Of a stretch of 64,000 bases of DNA, positions 20,048-30,146 are shown piece after piece. The translations under genes were made by a program, and so were the position numbers. The first letter of the stretch is position 1, and every line of letters begins with the position of its first letter. The notes below the pieces were generated by a model, which saw only the letters and a program-made list of their open reading frames with translations, searched no databases and was not told the DNA's origin. This DNA comes from Fredinandcohnia onubensis (GTDB lineage Bacteria; Bacillota; Bacilli; Bacillales; Bacillaceae_L): contig NZ_NSEB01000006.1 in assembly GCF_002734215.1 (NCBI RefSeq), forward strand, positions 310,001 through 374,000, given 5' to 3'.

Positions 20048-21358
20048 TTATCTTTCAATTAGCTGTGCCATCATCATTGCTTTTCCAACAACGACTCCGC
20101 CATGGAAAACTTCAACATCAACCTTACCGAACCTTCTCCCAACCTCTAGAACCCTTGGATGAATTTCCATTAGACTATCAATTTGAACGGGTCTCATAAA
20201 GTAAACCGTCATATTCTCGATAACCAAATCTCCTTTTTTAAAGGATTTTAGTACCCTACTCGCTGCCTCTGTGACAATGGTTGTAAATACTCCGTAGGAA
20301 ATAGTGCCCAAGTGATTTGTCATTTGTGGGGTTACTTCACATTGGTAAATCGCTTCACCATCAGCAGAAATATCCACAAATTGATTTGTCACGATATCAT
20401 CAATCGTTTCTCCTACTTGAGGTTGACGACCAATATTTTGCATAGCCTTTAGTACGTCCTGACGACTAATAATCCCTTGCAAACGATTCGATTGATCCAC
20501 AACCGGCAGCATTTCAATACCTTCCCACACCATCATATGTGATACAGATGCAACCGATGTTTTTCCATTAACGGTCATTGGTTGTTTAGTCATCACCTTT
20601 TCAATGAGCGTATTTGGATCCTGTCCCATAATGTCCTTTGCTGTTACCATCCCAACAACCTTTGATTGATGATCAACGACAGGATAGCGACCATGACCTG
20701 TTTCGGTATTATGTTCGTACCATTTCTCTACTTTATCTGAGGTATGAAGGCTTACGGTCTCGGTTTTAGGCGTTAAGATATCCTCAACTAAGACAATTTC
20801 TTTTTTTATGAGCTGGTCATAGATAGCACGGTTGATCATCGTTGCAACCGTAAAAGTATCGTAACTACACGAAATAATTGGAAGTTGCAACTCATCTGCA
20901 AGCTTTTTCACTTCATCTTCTGTGTCAAAACCACCGGTCACTAAAACGGCAGCTCCTGCATTTAAAGCATACTCATGTGCTTTTGTCCGGTTACCAACAA
21001 TTAATAGGTTTCCAGCACCTGTATAACGCATCATTGCCTCTAGCTTCATAGCACCGATAACAAATTTATTGAGTGTTTTATGCAGCCCTGCTTTTCCCCC
21101 AAGCACTTGTCCATCAACAATATTGACAACCTCAGCAAAGGTTAGCTTTTCAAAGTTTTCTTTCTTTTTTCGTTCAATACGAATGGTTCCGACACGTTCA
21201 ATAGTACTCACATATCCTTTATTTTCCGCATCTTTTATGGCACGATAAGCCGTTCCTTCGCTCACTTTCATATCCTTTGCAATTTGTCGAACTGAAATTT
21301 TCTCACCAATCGGAAGTGTGTCAATATACTGTAAAATTTGCTCATGCTTTGTCGCCAA
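20048..21358 (-). CDS. ytoI: YtoI: HTH, DRTGG, CBS pair and hot-dog domain protein
   Basis: A 436-residue four-part protein. An N-terminal winged-helix of GntR-like type (about 1-60, KISVRQIAKDMKVSEGTAYRAI) is followed by a DRTGG domain (about 75-180), two CBS domains (about 195-310, with GRYPVVD and IEMLPVVD) and a C-terminal hot-dog thioesterase-like domain (about 320-430). CBS domains usually bind adenine nucleotides, so it may be a nucleotide-sensing regulator. I start at TTG 21358, giving MATKHEQIL with GAGGGTG upstream; GTG at 21367 is an alternative. The function is not established. Confidence 0.85.
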   Translation of the reverse strand: MATKHEQILQYIDTLPIGEKISVRQIAKDMKVSEGTAYRAIKDAENKGYVSTIERVGTIRIERKKKENFEKLTFAEVVNIVDGQVLGGKAGLHKTLNKFVIGAMKLEAMMRYTGAGNLLIVGNRTKAHEYALNAGAAVLVTGGFDTEDEVKKLADELQLPIISCSYDTFTVATMINRAIYDQLIKKEIVLVEDILTPKTETVSLHTSDKVEKWYEHNTETGHGRYPVVDHQSKVVGMVTAKDIMGQDPNTLIEKVMTKQPMTVNGKTSVASVSHMMVWEGIEMLPVVDQSNRLQGIISRQDVLKAMQNIGRQPQVGETIDDIVTNQFVDISADGEAIYQCEVTPQMTNHLGTISYGVFTTIVTEAASRVLKSFKKGDLVIENMTVYFMRPVQIDSLMEIHPRVLEVGRRFGKVDVEVFHGGVVVGKAMMMAQLIER

Positions 21359-21462
21359 GCTCTTCACCCTCTAATAATCATTCTTTGTCTAGTTCCATTA
21401 TGTCTTATCTCTTATTATAAGGGTGAAGCAAGGTTTATTCAATTTTATTAGATATGACTATA

Positions 21463-21705
21463 CTAGTAATTCCGCATTCTTTGTCGACGTTTTGCAGTGA
21501 CTGCTTGTGGACTTGTCGTTTTCTGAGCAGACTTCGGGTTATATAATAACCCAATAAGGTTTCCACTCACTACAATCAAGGCAAAAACTAGCCATGAAAG
21601 AGCGAATACTCCTTCTAAACCTTCCGCTCCGATTGATAGTCTAGGAACACCGTAATAAAGTAAGACACCACAAAGCAATAAACATAGTAACAATCTATTA
21701 TGCAT
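21463..21705 (-). CDS. Small two-helix membrane protein, unknown
   Basis: An 80-residue protein with two hydrophobic helices (about 3-24 and 32-55) and a basic C-terminal tail (AKRRQRMRN). ATG 21705 has a very good AAGGAGGTAAAAGG site, which supports it as a real gene. No family is recognised. It lies between ytkL and ytoI on the same strand. Confidence 0.65.
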   Translation of the reverse strand: MHNRLLLCLLLCGVLLYYGVPRLSIGAEGLEGVFALSWLVFALIVVSGNLIGLLYNPKSAQKTTSPQAVTAKRRQRMRNY

Positions 21706-21752
21706 CCTTTTACCTCCTTACATATGCTTGTATCATTCTATGAAGCAAGCAG

Positions 21753-21780
21753 AAAAAAAAGACGTGATTCCTCACGCCTT
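21753..21780 (-). terminator. Terminator of ytkL
   Basis: On the minus strand GGCGTGA/TCACGTC with a 4-nt loop is followed by eight T residues. Confidence 0.8.
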
Positions 21781-21788
21781 TGTTCGTT

Positions 21789-22472
21789 TTACAATTCAAT
21801 TGCGTCACCTGCTGATAAAACCTTGCCCTCAGCCGATGTAAGTCTTGAGACAAAATCGGTAGCATCCTGCTTAATCACTGGGAACGTATTATAGTGAATC
21901 GGCACGACAGTTTTGGCTTTTAACCACTCTGCTGCAATGAGTGCATCATCTGGTCCCATCGTGAAATTATCCCCAATTGGCAGAAAGGCAACATCGATCT
22001 CATTAAGCTCACCAATCAATTTCATATCGTAAAATAATGCGGTATCTCCTGCATGGTAGATTGTTTTTCCTTCAGCACTAAACAAGATGCCACCTGGCAT
22101 ACCTGTGTAAACAAATTCCTGTTTTTCAGGAATTTCGACACTTGAACCATGGAAAGCTAAAGTAAACTTTACCTTCCCAAAATCAAACTGATGGGCACCA
22201 CCAATATGCATCGGATGTACATTCAAGCCTTGCCAGCCTAAATAGACCGCAAGTTCATTTGGAGCTACCACAAGACTCGAGTTGCGCTTAGCAAGGTCTA
22301 CAGTGTCTCCAACATGATCTCCGTGACCATGTGTAAGTAAAATGACATCCACTTTTTCTTCAGATGCTTTTAAATCTGTAATAGGATTTCCTGTGATAAA
22401 TGGATCAATGATGATCGTTTTTCCACCTGTTTCAATTTTTACAACAGAATGACCATGATAGGATACTTTCAT
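21789..22472 (-). CDS. ytkL: UPF0173 metal-dependent hydrolase YtkL
   Basis: A 227-residue metallo-beta-lactamase fold protein of the UPF0173 group. Metal ligands are visible in [12 protein letters not shown] (HxHxDH motif near residues 51-57), the Asp in [12 protein letters not shown], and a late His in [12 protein letters not shown] 22472 follows GGGGAGATAC; an upstream in-frame ATG six codons earlier is not supported. The substrate is unknown for the group. Confidence 0.9.
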   Translation of the reverse strand: MKVSYHGHSVVKIETGGKTIIIDPFITGNPITDLKASEEKVDVILLTHGHGDHVGDTVDLAKRNSSLVVAPNELAVYLGWQGLNVHPMHIGGAHQFDFGKVKFTLAFHGSSVEIPEKQEFVYTGMPGGILFSAEGKTIYHAGDTALFYDMKLIGELNEIDVAFLPIGDNFTMGPDDALIAAEWLKAKTVVPIHYNTFPVIKQDATDFVSRLTSAEGKVLSAGDAIEL

Positions 22473-22686
22473 ATGTATCTCCCCTTCCATAATTGTATAT
22501 AGAAACCTTAATATAGTACTTCTTTTTAAATGCTTACTTTCCTTCTTTTTTATACCCTTTTCCTACGTAAATCAAACCCTACTCCAAAATGAATACTATT
22601 ATCGGAAAAGGCTCACACCTTCCGCTTCAAACCACAAAGTGCTAAAATAAACAGTGTCCCTTATTATTAAAAAGGAAGTGTTATGA

Positions 22687-23781
22687 ATGAATCAACGATT
22701 ACAACAACTTTCTAGTTGGTTAACAGAAAAGGACATTACATGTAGTTTTATTACGTCTACTCCAAACGTATTTTATTTAACAAACTTTTATACCGAACCA
22801 CACGAAAGACTTCTTGGTTTATTCGTTTTTCAACATGAAGAGCCCATCTTGATTTGTCCAAATATGGAGCTTGCCCAGGCACGTAATGCTGGCTGGGAGT
22901 ATGAAATTATTGGATATAGTGATACCGATAATCCTTGGGAACTCATCCAACATTCACTCTCAAAACGAAACATTACTATCTCATCATTAGCTCTTGAAAA
23001 AGAACATTTAACTGTTGATCGTTTTGAACAAATTCAAAAATTATTCCCATCCACATCTTTCGTTTCAGCTGAGGAAAAATTACATACTCTACGGATGATT
23101 AAAGAAGAGAAAGAGATTTCTATTCTAGAAGACGCAGCAAAGCTTGCCGATTATGGAGTAGAAGTGGGTGTACAGGCAATTGCCCAAGGAAAGTCAGAAT
23201 TAGATGTACTTGCCACCATTGAATTTGAATTAAAGAAAAAAGGAATCCGCCAAATGTCCTTTGATACAATGGTATTAACAGGTTTAAAAACTGCTGCTCC
23301 ACATGGAAAACCAGGACTTGAAACCATTCAAAAAGGAGATTTTGTACTTTTCGATTTAGGTGTTGTTCTTGACGGTTATTGCTCTGATATCACTAGAACA
23401 GTCGCATTTGGAGAGGTTTCCGACCAACAACGTGAGGTTTATGATACTGTGTTAAAGGCCCAATTAGCAGCTGTTGATACTTGTAAGCCAGGAACAAGAA
23501 TTGGCGATATCGACCGTGCAGCACGTACCATTATATCCAATGCTGGCTATGGTGAATATTTTACCCACCGAATTGGACATGGACTTGGAATTGATGTTCA
23601 TGAATTTCCTTCTATGAATGAAACAAATGATATGCTCCTACAAAAGGGTATGGTATTTACAATTGAACCAGGAATCTATGCTCCAGAAATTGGCGGAGTT
23701 CGAATTGAAGATGATATGATTATCACCGCTGATGGAGCCCAAACACTTACAAAATTCCCTAAGGAACTACTCATAAAATAA
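22687..23781 (+). CDS. M24 family Xaa-Pro peptidase
   Basis: A 364-residue aminopeptidase P / Xaa-Pro dipeptidase type enzyme. The creatinase-like N-terminal domain spans about 1-125. The pita-bread catalytic domain holds the two-metal ligands: Asp in FDLGVVLDGYCSDITRT (about 222-238), His in GHGLGIDVHEFP, Glu in FTIEPGIYAPE and Glu in GGVRIEDDM. It should release N-terminal residues before proline. ATG 22687 follows AAGGAAGTG. B. subtilis has two similar enzymes (PapA/YqhT and PapB/YkvY); I cannot tell which is the closer relative. Confidence 0.9.
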   Translation: MNQRLQQLSSWLTEKDITCSFITSTPNVFYLTNFYTEPHERLLGLFVFQHEEPILICPNMELAQARNAGWEYEIIGYSDTDNPWELIQHSLSKRNITISSLALEKEHLTVDRFEQIQKLFPSTSFVSAEEKLHTLRMIKEEKEISILEDAAKLADYGVEVGVQAIAQGKSELDVLATIEFELKKKGIRQMSFDTMVLTGLKTAAPHGKPGLETIQKGDFVLFDLGVVLDGYCSDITRTVAFGEVSDQQREVYDTVLKAQLAAVDTCKPGTRIGDIDRAARTIISNAGYGEYFTHRIGHGLGIDVHEFPSMNETNDMLLQKGMVFTIEPGIYAPEIGGVRIEDDMIITADGAQTLTKFPKELLIK

Positions 23782-23785
23782 ATGC

Positions 23786-23811
23786 AAAAAGGACCCTGAG
23801 CGGTCCTTTTT
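23786..23811. terminator. Terminator after the M24 peptidase
   Basis: AAAAAGGACC pairs with GGTCCTTTTT around a 6-nt loop; it is symmetric and also suits the facing gene. Confidence 0.85.
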
Positions 23812-23835
23812 GAACTTTAGAAGCCTTCACATTTC

Positions 23836-24573
23836 TTAATTCACTGCATTTTTTTCCTCTTCAAATTTTGAGCAGAGGTATTCAAACAGCTTATGGTTAA
23901 AATTATCCTGATTACGTACATAATCAAATAAAATATCGTATTGCTCTTTATTATCCTGTAAACCATTTAGTACCTTGAAAAATAATTCCTTTTGCTCTAT
24001 GATGGTGGCAGCAATTTCTTGGTCTTTTTCGTCATTTTCCTCAAAGTGTTTCGCAATGGTCTCATTTTTCAATTCATGATTTTTTAGAGAAGCTATAATT
24101 TGGTCAAATTGCTTTTTCACTAGGTTCATATTTTCAGAAACTTTATTGTTAAAGATTTCTTGATTTTGAACAATTTTTTGGAGAATTTCAAGCTGTTCTT
24201 TATGTTCTACTTGTTGCTTCGCCGCTGTCTCATTATATTTTTCTTGTTTCTTCATAAAGCTCACAAATACCTCCAATAAGTTTTTCTGTTCCGTCATTTT
24301 TTTAGAGAACTTTTCATTCTTCTCCATTTGATTTTGTTCAGATTTAAAAAACTGGCGTTGCAGTCCTTTTTGTTCTTCTGCTAATTGCTTGATTAGCCCT
24401 TCATTGCTTTTGATGTACTCTTTAACGAGCTCATTATATTTCTCCTGCTGTTTAATATGTTCAGAAACAAAATTAGAATAATAAGTTTGTTGATTTGGAT
24501 TATCTGGCGAAGAAGTAGCTGGTCGATGAACAAATCGGCCTAACGATTCATTATAAAAAACTGATGAACCCAT
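23836..24573 (-). CDS. Predicted coiled-coil protein, unknown function
   Basis: A 245-residue soluble protein with no signal peptide or transmembrane helix. Residues 1-30 are low in charge; from about 31 to the end it is nearly all helix and rich in Lys, Glu, Gln and Asn. A short motif Q-E/D-x-Y/F-N recurs at residues 43-47, 110-114, 138-142 and 222-226; the last three are spaced by 28 and 84 residues, multiples of the heptad. ATG 24573 has AAGGGAGTG upstream. I do not recognise a family. It could be a scaffold or spore-structure protein, which is a guess. Confidence 0.75.
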   Translation of the reverse strand: MGSSVFYNESLGRFVHRPATSSPDNPNQQTYYSNFVSEHIKQQEKYNELVKEYIKSNEGLIKQLAEEQKGLQRQFFKSEQNQMEKNEKFSKKMTEQKNLLEVFVSFMKKQEKYNETAAKQQVEHKEQLEILQKIVQNQEIFNNKVSENMNLVKKQFDQIIASLKNHELKNETIAKHFEENDEKDQEIAATIIEQKELFFKVLNGLQDNKEQYDILFDYVRNQDNFNHKLFEYLCSKFEEEKNAVN

Positions 24574-24675
24574 TTTTCAGCACTCCCTTACGAGTTAGTT
24601 AGACGTTTGTCTTCATTCAGACTTTCTTTATCTTATTTTTATGCATAAAAAATGGTGACAATGATTCGAGGACAT

Positions 24676-24709
24676 AAAAGGGATACCTAAGGAAAGGTAT
24701 CCCCAAAAA
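24676..24709 (-). terminator. Terminator of ald
   Basis: GGGATACCT/AGGTATCCC forms a tight stem, and on the minus strand TTTTATG follows. It lies next to the ald stop codon. Confidence 0.75.
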
Positions 24710-24710
24710 T

Positions 24711-25832
24711 TCATCTGTTTTCTAAGAGTGTATTGGCATCTGAATAGGAAGTTCCGTGTGCTTCTGCAACTGCCTTGTAGGTAACATATCCATCTAAAGT
24801 ATTAATCCCTTTAAACAACGCATCATTCTCGATGCAAGCTTGTTTAAATCCCTTATTAGCAATTAACAATGCATATGGAACAGTTACATTTGTCAGTGCA
24901 AAAGTTGATGTACGTGGTACAGCTCCAGGCATGTTCGCAACAGCATAGTGAACGACCCCATGTTTGACATACGTTGGATTATCATGGGTTGTAATTCGGT
25001 CAGTCGTTTCAAAAATTCCGCCTTGATCAATCGCGATATCTACGACTACAGAACCTGGTGCCATTAATCTAATCATTTCTTCCGTTACAAGTTTTGGCGC
25101 TCTTGCCCCAGGTATGAGGACTGCACCGATTACAAGATCTGATTCCTCCACCGCTTCCGCTATATTAAGCGGGTTTGACATTAGTGTAGTTACATCCGCT
25201 CCGAAAATATCATCAAGCTGGCGAAGTCGCTCCGGATTTAAATCAATCATTGTTACTTGAGCACCTAGACCAATTGCCATTTTAGCTGCATTCGTCCCTG
25301 CAACTCCTCCACCAATAACCGTTACTTTACCACGATGAACGCCTGGCACACCAGCTAGTAAAATCCCTTTTCCACCATGTGGCTTTTCTAAAAATTGCGC
25401 GCCAATCTGAGTCGCCATTCTTCCTGCAACTTCACTCATTGGGGTTAGCAATGGTAATGAACGGTTTTGGAGCTGTACAGTTTCATATGCCAGCCCAATC
25501 ACTTTATTCTCAACTAAAGCTTTCGTTAATTCAGGCTCTGCAGCTAAATGTAAATATGTAAATAAGAGTAAGCCTTCACGGAAATATTGATATTCCTCTG
25601 GAAGTGGCTCTTTTACTTTCATAACCATGTCCACCTGCCATGCCTCACTTGCAGTACTAACAATGGTAGCACCTGCACTAGCATATTGTTCATCCGTAAA
25701 ACCTGATCCGTCCCCCGCATTGGTCTCAATATACACTTCATGACCGAAGCCTACAAGATTCACAACACCCGCCGGAGTCATTGCAACACGGTTTTCGTTA
25801 TTTTTTATCTCCCGAGGTACCCCAATTCGCAT
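24711..25832 (-). CDS. ald: Alanine dehydrogenase
   Basis: A 373-residue alanine dehydrogenase that deaminates L-alanine to pyruvate with NAD+, important for alanine use and sporulation in Bacillus. Motifs are [20 protein letters not shown] at the N-terminus, [11 protein letters not shown] with the catalytic Lys near 74, and the Rossmann region [15 protein letters not shown] near 170. The [10 protein letters not shown] and [11 protein letters not shown] stretches are typical. ATG 25832 has GAGGAG eight bases upstream; a start three codons earlier is less likely. Confidence 0.96.
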   Translation of the reverse strand: MRIGVPREIKNNENRVAMTPAGVVNLVGFGHEVYIETNAGDGSGFTDEQYASAGATIVSTASEAWQVDMVMKVKEPLPEEYQYFREGLLLFTYLHLAAEPELTKALVENKVIGLAYETVQLQNRSLPLLTPMSEVAGRMATQIGAQFLEKPHGGKGILLAGVPGVHRGKVTVIGGGVAGTNAAKMAIGLGAQVTMIDLNPERLRQLDDIFGADVTTLMSNPLNIAEAVEESDLVIGAVLIPGARAPKLVTEEMIRLMAPGSVVVDIAIDQGGIFETTDRITTHDNPTYVKHGVVHYAVANMPGAVPRTSTFALTNVTVPYALLIANKGFKQACIENDALFKGINTLDGYVTYKAVAEAHGTSYSDANTLLENR

Positions 25833-26044
25833 GAAAAACACTCCTCATCTCATTTTCAATAGATTACTTACTTGAACTTAAAATACGATACTAACAACCA
25901 TGAAAACACTTACATAATAGTATTTTTCTTCCTAATAATCAAGAAAAAGTTCAAATTTTATACAATTATGTATGATATTCATGTGTTTTGCCAGTGCTAT
26001 AATAATAGTAGAAAGATAATTTCATATTTTAGGGGGCTAAAAAA

Positions 26045-26494
26045 ATGCTAGTTACCTATAAAAAAGTTCTTGTAGCTGTTGATGGTTCAAAGGAAGCGGA
26101 ATGGGCTTTTAAGAAAGCAATCGATGTTTGTAAGCGTTATCACGCAACACTTAGTATTACTCACGTGATTGACTTAAAGCAGTTTGCGACGATTGGAGCT
26201 TATCAATACAATTTAACAGAACAATCAGAGCAATACGGAAAAGAATTACTTAACCAATATAAGGAAGTGGCAAGTGAAGCTGGTATTGATGAGATCGAAA
26301 CAATATTAGAATTCGGTTCACCAAAAATAAAAATCGCAAAAGAAATTGCACCAAAACATGATATTGATTTAATCATATGTGGCGCAACTGGTTTAAATGC
26401 TGTCGAGCGTTTCCTATTAGGCAGTGTATCTGAAAATATTACACGTTATGCAAAATGTGATGTTATGGTTGTACGAACAGAGAAAGATCTTTAA
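26045..26494 (+). CDS. Universal stress protein UspA family
   Basis: A 149-residue single UspA domain. It starts with the beta-strand KVLVAVDGSKEAEWAFKKA and ends with the ATP-binding motif GATGLNAVERFLLGSVSENI (G-x2-G-x9-G-S type), so it is expected to bind ATP. ATG 26045 follows a GGGGGCT site. It stands alone, divergent from ald and convergent with argH. The cellular role is not defined. Confidence 0.92.
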   Translation: MLVTYKKVLVAVDGSKEAEWAFKKAIDVCKRYHATLSITHVIDLKQFATIGAYQYNLTEQSEQYGKELLNQYKEVASEAGIDEIETILEFGSPKIKIAKEIAPKHDIDLIICGATGLNAVERFLLGSVSENITRYAKCDVMVVRTEKDL

Positions 26495-26504
26495 TATATA
26501 AAAC

Positions 26505-26537
26505 AAAAAAATCGTGAATCGATCACGATTTTTTTGT
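26505..26537. terminator. Bidirectional terminator between uspA-like gene and argH
   Basis: AAAAAATCGTGA pairs with TCACGATTTTTTT around a short loop. The right half overlaps the 3' end of argH. Confidence 0.9.
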
Positions 26538-27899
26538 TTGTTTAATTTTCGCTAAAACCTTACGTACTTCATCAAAGCCAGTACCGCCTGCACTCTTGCG
26601 GCGAGCAACAGCGGTTTCAGGCTTCAAAACTTCATAAATATCGTCCTCAAATAGTGAAGATGCCTCTTTCAGCACTTCAAGCGGTAAATCGCTTAAGAAA
26701 ACACCTCGTTTAATACAAATTAACACAAGCTTTCCTACCACTTCATGTGCTTCCCTAAATGGTAGTCCCTTTGAAGCTAAATAATCAGCTAACTCTGTCG
26801 CATTGGAGAAATCCTTTTTAACAGCAGTTGCCATTACTTCCTTTTTCACCTTCATTGTTGAAACCATTCCAGCAAAAATCTTCAAAGATCCTTTTACCGT
26901 CTTCACAGTATCAAACATGCCCTCTTTGTCCTCTTGCATATCTTTGTTATACGCAAGTGGTGTTCCTTTAAGAACCGTTAATAAACCAAACAGATTTCCA
27001 TAAACTCTTCCTGTTTTACCACGGATGAGTTCAGCCATATCAGGATTCTTCTTCTGAGGCATAATACTACTTCCCGTAGCAAAAGTATCATCCATCTCAA
27101 TAAAATTAAACTCCTGTGAGGACCATAAAATCAACTCTTCACAAAAACGTGATAGATGCATCATAACCATTGAACTATTGCTTAAAAATTCAATGATAAA
27201 ATCACGATCACTTACAGCATCAATACTATTCTCATAGATTTTTTCAAAACCTAGAAGCTCTGCACTGTAGTATCGGTCAATGGGAAACGTGGTACCCGCT
27301 AGAGCACCAGCCCCTAATGGCGATATATTGATTCGCTTTAGCGAGTCTGTTAAACGTTCCTTATCACGCTCAAGCATCCAATAATAGGCCAACAGATGAT
27401 GGGCAAATGAAATAGGCTGTGCTCTTTGTAAATGGGTATAACCAGGAGCAATTGTTTCAACATGTTGCTCCGCTTGTTCCACGATTGCGTCTTGAAGCTC
27501 CTCAACAAGATTAATAATTTCGTCTACCTGTTGTCGCAAATATAAGTGCATATCTGTTGCAACCTGGTCATTTCTGCTTCGTCCCGTATGAAGCTTTCCA
27601 CCGACCTGTCCGATTTCATCAATTAGCATCTTTTCGATATTTAAATGAATATCTTCATTTGCAACAGAGAATTCCAATTCATCATTTTTTGCTTTTTCTA
27701 ATAAGGTAAGTAGCCCTGACTTAATGGTATTTGCTTCTTCACTAGAAACGATTCCGCATTTACCTAGCATTGTCACATGGGCAATACTTCCTTCGATGTC
27801 TTCCTTCACCAATTCCTGATCAAAGGAGATCGATGCACCGAATTCATCTACCCATGCTTCGGCACTTTTGGTGAATCTTCCTCCCCAAAGCTTTTTCAT
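26523..27899 (-). CDS. argH: Argininosuccinate lyase
   Basis: A 458-residue argininosuccinate lyase that splits argininosuccinate into arginine and fumarate. Visible motifs are [28 protein letters not shown] with the catalytic His, and the superfamily signature [12 protein letters not shown] with the catalytic Ser. ATG 27899 overlaps the argG stop codon (ATGA, 4 nt), so the pair is translationally coupled. The protein is complete. Confidence 0.97.
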   Translation of the reverse strand: MKKLWGGRFTKSAEAWVDEFGASISFDQELVKEDIEGSIAHVTMLGKCGIVSSEEANTIKSGLLTLLEKAKNDELEFSVANEDIHLNIEKMLIDEIGQVGGKLHTGRSRNDQVATDMHLYLRQQVDEIINLVEELQDAIVEQAEQHVETIAPGYTHLQRAQPISFAHHLLAYYWMLERDKERLTDSLKRINISPLGAGALAGTTFPIDRYYSAELLGFEKIYENSIDAVSDRDFIIEFLSNSSMVMMHLSRFCEELILWSSQEFNFIEMDDTFATGSSIMPQKKNPDMAELIRGKTGRVYGNLFGLLTVLKGTPLAYNKDMQEDKEGMFDTVKTVKGSLKIFAGMVSTMKVKKEVMATAVKKDFSNATELADYLASKGLPFREAHEVVGKLVLICIKRGVFLSDLPLEVLKEASSLFEDDIYEVLKPETAVARRKSAGGTGFDEVRKVLAKIKQTKKS

Positions 27900-29104
27900 A
27901 CTTCAACCTTCTTACTGTTATTTACAATACTATTAACCTTTGTTGGTAAACCCCATAATGAAATGAATCCAACTGCTGCATTATGATCAAACTCATCATC
28001 TGAAGTATAAGTTGCAAGTTTCTCATCGTACAATGAATTTTCTGATTTACGTCCTTCAACAATTGCATGACCTTTGAATAGTTTTACACGAACAGTTCCA
28101 TTTACATTTTTTTGTGTTTCTTTTAAGAAACCAAGTAATGCATCCTTCAGTGGTGAGAACCAAAGTCCATTGTAAATTAATTCAGTAAGCTTTTGTTCGA
28201 TAACTGGTTTGAAATGTGCAACTTCTTTTACTAGTGTAAGGTCTTCAAGTTCCTTATGTGCCGTAATTAAAGTCATCGCACCAGGACACTCATAAACTTC
28301 ACGAGATTTAATACCTACAAGACGGTTTTCCACATGATCAATACGACCTACACCATGTTTTCCAGCGATTTGGTTTAATTCAAGAATTAATTCAGATAAT
28401 GGGTACTGCTGACCATTAATCGTCGTTGGAACACCTTGTTCAAAATCGATTTCGATAATGTCAGGTGTATTTGGTGTTTCTTCAAGAGCTGCTGTTAATT
28501 CATATGCATCCGCTGGTGGAGCAGCCCATGGATCTTCTAAAATACCACACTCATTACTACGTCCCCATAGGTTTTGGTCAATAGAAAATGGGCTATCTAA
28601 ATTGATTGGAATTGGAATATTATGCTTCTTCGCATACTCGATTTCTTCTTCACGAGACCAGCTCCACTCACGAACAGGTGCTAATACTTCAAGATCAGGA
28701 TTTAATGCCTTAATTGAAACTTCAAATCGAACTTGGTCATTACCTTTCCCAGTACAACCGTGTGCAACGGCTACAGCATTTTCTTGTTCAGCTACTTCAA
28801 CGAGTTTTTTCGCGATTAGCGGACGAGATAATGCAGAAACTAATGGATATTTTCCTTCATAAAGGGTATGTGCTTGTAATGCGGCAAGTGCAAATTCATT
28901 TGCAAATTCTTCCTTCGCATCGATTACGTATGAAGATACAGCTCCAACTGTAATAGCTTTCTCTTTAATAAACGCAAGGTCTTTTCCTTCGCCTACATCT
29001 AAACAGCAAGCAACGACTTCATAACCTTGCTCCTGTAACCATTTAACTGCAACACTTGTATCTAGACCACCTGAATATGCTAAAACAACTTTCTTTTTGC
29101 TCAT
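27896..29104 (-). CDS. argG: Argininosuccinate synthase
   Basis: A 402-residue argininosuccinate synthase that joins citrulline and aspartate using ATP. The PP-loop is [16 protein letters not shown] at about 8-23; the citrulline/aspartate region [15 protein letters not shown] and the [13 protein letters not shown] motif are intact. ATG 29104 follows GGGGAGATACAAC. It is the first gene of argGH. A candidate arginine-repressor box lies about 35-50 bp upstream of the start. Confidence 0.97.
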   Translation of the reverse strand: MSKKKVVLAYSGGLDTSVAVKWLQEQGYEVVACCLDVGEGKDLAFIKEKAITVGAVSSYVIDAKEEFANEFALAALQAHTLYEGKYPLVSALSRPLIAKKLVEVAEQENAVAVAHGCTGKGNDQVRFEVSIKALNPDLEVLAPVREWSWSREEEIEYAKKHNIPIPINLDSPFSIDQNLWGRSNECGILEDPWAAPPADAYELTAALEETPNTPDIIEIDFEQGVPTTINGQQYPLSELILELNQIAGKHGVGRIDHVENRLVGIKSREVYECPGAMTLITAHKELEDLTLVKEVAHFKPVIEQKLTELIYNGLWFSPLKDALLGFLKETQKNVNGTVRVKLFKGHAIVEGRKSENSLYDEKLATYTSDDEFDHNAAVGFISLWGLPTKVNSIVNNSKKVEV

Positions 29105-29137
29105 GTTGTATCTCCCCTTCGAATATTAATTCATATG

Positions 29138-29155
29138 TTTTTATATTTATACATT
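29138..29155 (-). promoter_or_regulatory. Candidate ARG box upstream of argG
   Basis: On the minus strand AATGTATAAATATAAAAA fits the ARG-box pattern WNTGNATWWWWATNCANW with one mismatch. The region is AT-rich, so a chance match is possible. Control of argG by the repressor AhrC is known in B. subtilis. Confidence 0.35.
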
Positions 29156-29288
29156 TATAATGTATTACTTTAACAACTCTTCCTACTTTTTTCAATAGTA
29201 AACTGAGAAAAATAAAAATTTCTTTTAAGATAGAATATAAATTAGTAGTATTGTAAAATGATAGCAAGACCTACGAGGGGTGGTAATA

Positions 29289-29600
29289 ATGGATTTTTTT
29301 CATTTTGATGACCGACTTGGGATTCTTCTCCCGGATTTAGAAAAAGAGTGGGAAGAATATACAGTGGAAACACAACAGCATATCTTGTTCCATTGGGAAA
29401 AAATTAGAGGACATATTCCTGATCGCATTGCAGAAATTGAAACCATTATTAACGAAAAACAAGAACAACTTGGCAATGAACTTGATTTCGTGCGTTCATG
29501 TGAGCTTAACAACGAAATCTCCGATTGTGCGTCCATCATTAATGATTTATGGATATGGTATAGAATGAATCAAGGAATTTCTAATAAAATACACCATTAA
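29289..29600 (+). CDS. Small acidic helical protein, unknown
   Basis: A 103-residue protein, mostly helical and acidic (MDFFHFDDRLGILLPDLEKE at the start, then Glu-rich helices), ending WIWYRMNQGISNKIHH. ATG 29289 has GAGGGG at eight bases; a GTG three codons earlier lies too close to that site. A strong terminator follows. No domain is recognised. It is divergent from argG and convergent with moaB. Confidence 0.7.
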   Translation: MDFFHFDDRLGILLPDLEKEWEEYTVETQQHILFHWEKIRGHIPDRIAEIETIINEKQEQLGNELDFVRSCELNNEISDCASIINDLWIWYRMNQGISNKIHH

Positions 29601-29634
29601 AAAAAGGTCTAATCCTGATGATTAGACCTTTTTG
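29599..29634. terminator. Bidirectional terminator between the small gene and moaB
   Basis: AAGGTCTAATC pairs perfectly with GATTAGACCTT around a 5-nt loop, with A and T runs on either side. Confidence 0.9.
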
Positions 29635-30143
29635 ATATCCTTTTTTATTTCACTGACAACATGGCCAAGTTCTGGTAGGATCAATTTATTCATAGCAAGT
29701 TTTACAGCTCCAGAAGAACCTGGTGTTGAAAATATTGCTGTATCATTGCTAACACCTGCAATTGCTCTTGAAAGAATGGCCGCTGAGCCTATGTCCTCTG
29801 TATAACTTAACATCCGAAACAGTTCACCAAACCCGACGATTTCTTTATCTAATAATTTTGTGACCGTTTCGATTGTGACATCACGTTTAGCGATTCCAGT
29901 GCCCCCATTTGTTAAAATAACATCAATATCTTCATGTTCGCAGCCTTCACGTATCGCTTTTTCGATAAAAGATTCCTCATCCTTAACAACTTCATATTTT
30001 AAAACGTTGAAATCATTTTCCTCTAGTAGCGAAATCATAAGTTTTCCACTTTTGTCCGTTTCTTTTGTTCTTGTATCACTTATTGTAATAACTTTACATC
30101 TGATTGTGGAGGGTAAAGCTTTTTTATGCTCTTGAACGCTCAT
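29622..30143 (-). CDS. moaB: Molybdenum cofactor biosynthesis protein MoaB
   Basis: A 173-residue MoaB/MogA family protein, expected to adenylylate molybdopterin before molybdenum insertion. Family motifs are VITISDTRTKETDKSG near the N-terminus and ILTNGGTGIAKRDVTIE near 85-101, plus STPGSSGAVKLAMNKLILPELGH. ATG 30143 has AAAGGAG within the end of the EcsC-like gene, only three bases after its stop codon, so translation is coupled. No other molybdenum genes are in the window. Confidence 0.93.
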   Translation of the reverse strand: MSVQEHKKALPSTIRCKVITISDTRTKETDKSGKLMISLLEENDFNVLKYEVVKDEESFIEKAIREGCEHEDIDVILTNGGTGIAKRDVTIETVTKLLDKEIVGFGELFRMLSYTEDIGSAAILSRAIAGVSNDTAIFSTPGSSGAVKLAMNKLILPELGHVVSEIKKDIKKV

Positions 30144-30146
30144 TTC

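Noticed and set aside
23120-23302. 60-codon minus-strand frame inside the M24 peptidase
   Set aside because: It is an antisense shadow of a certain gene, without a ribosome site.
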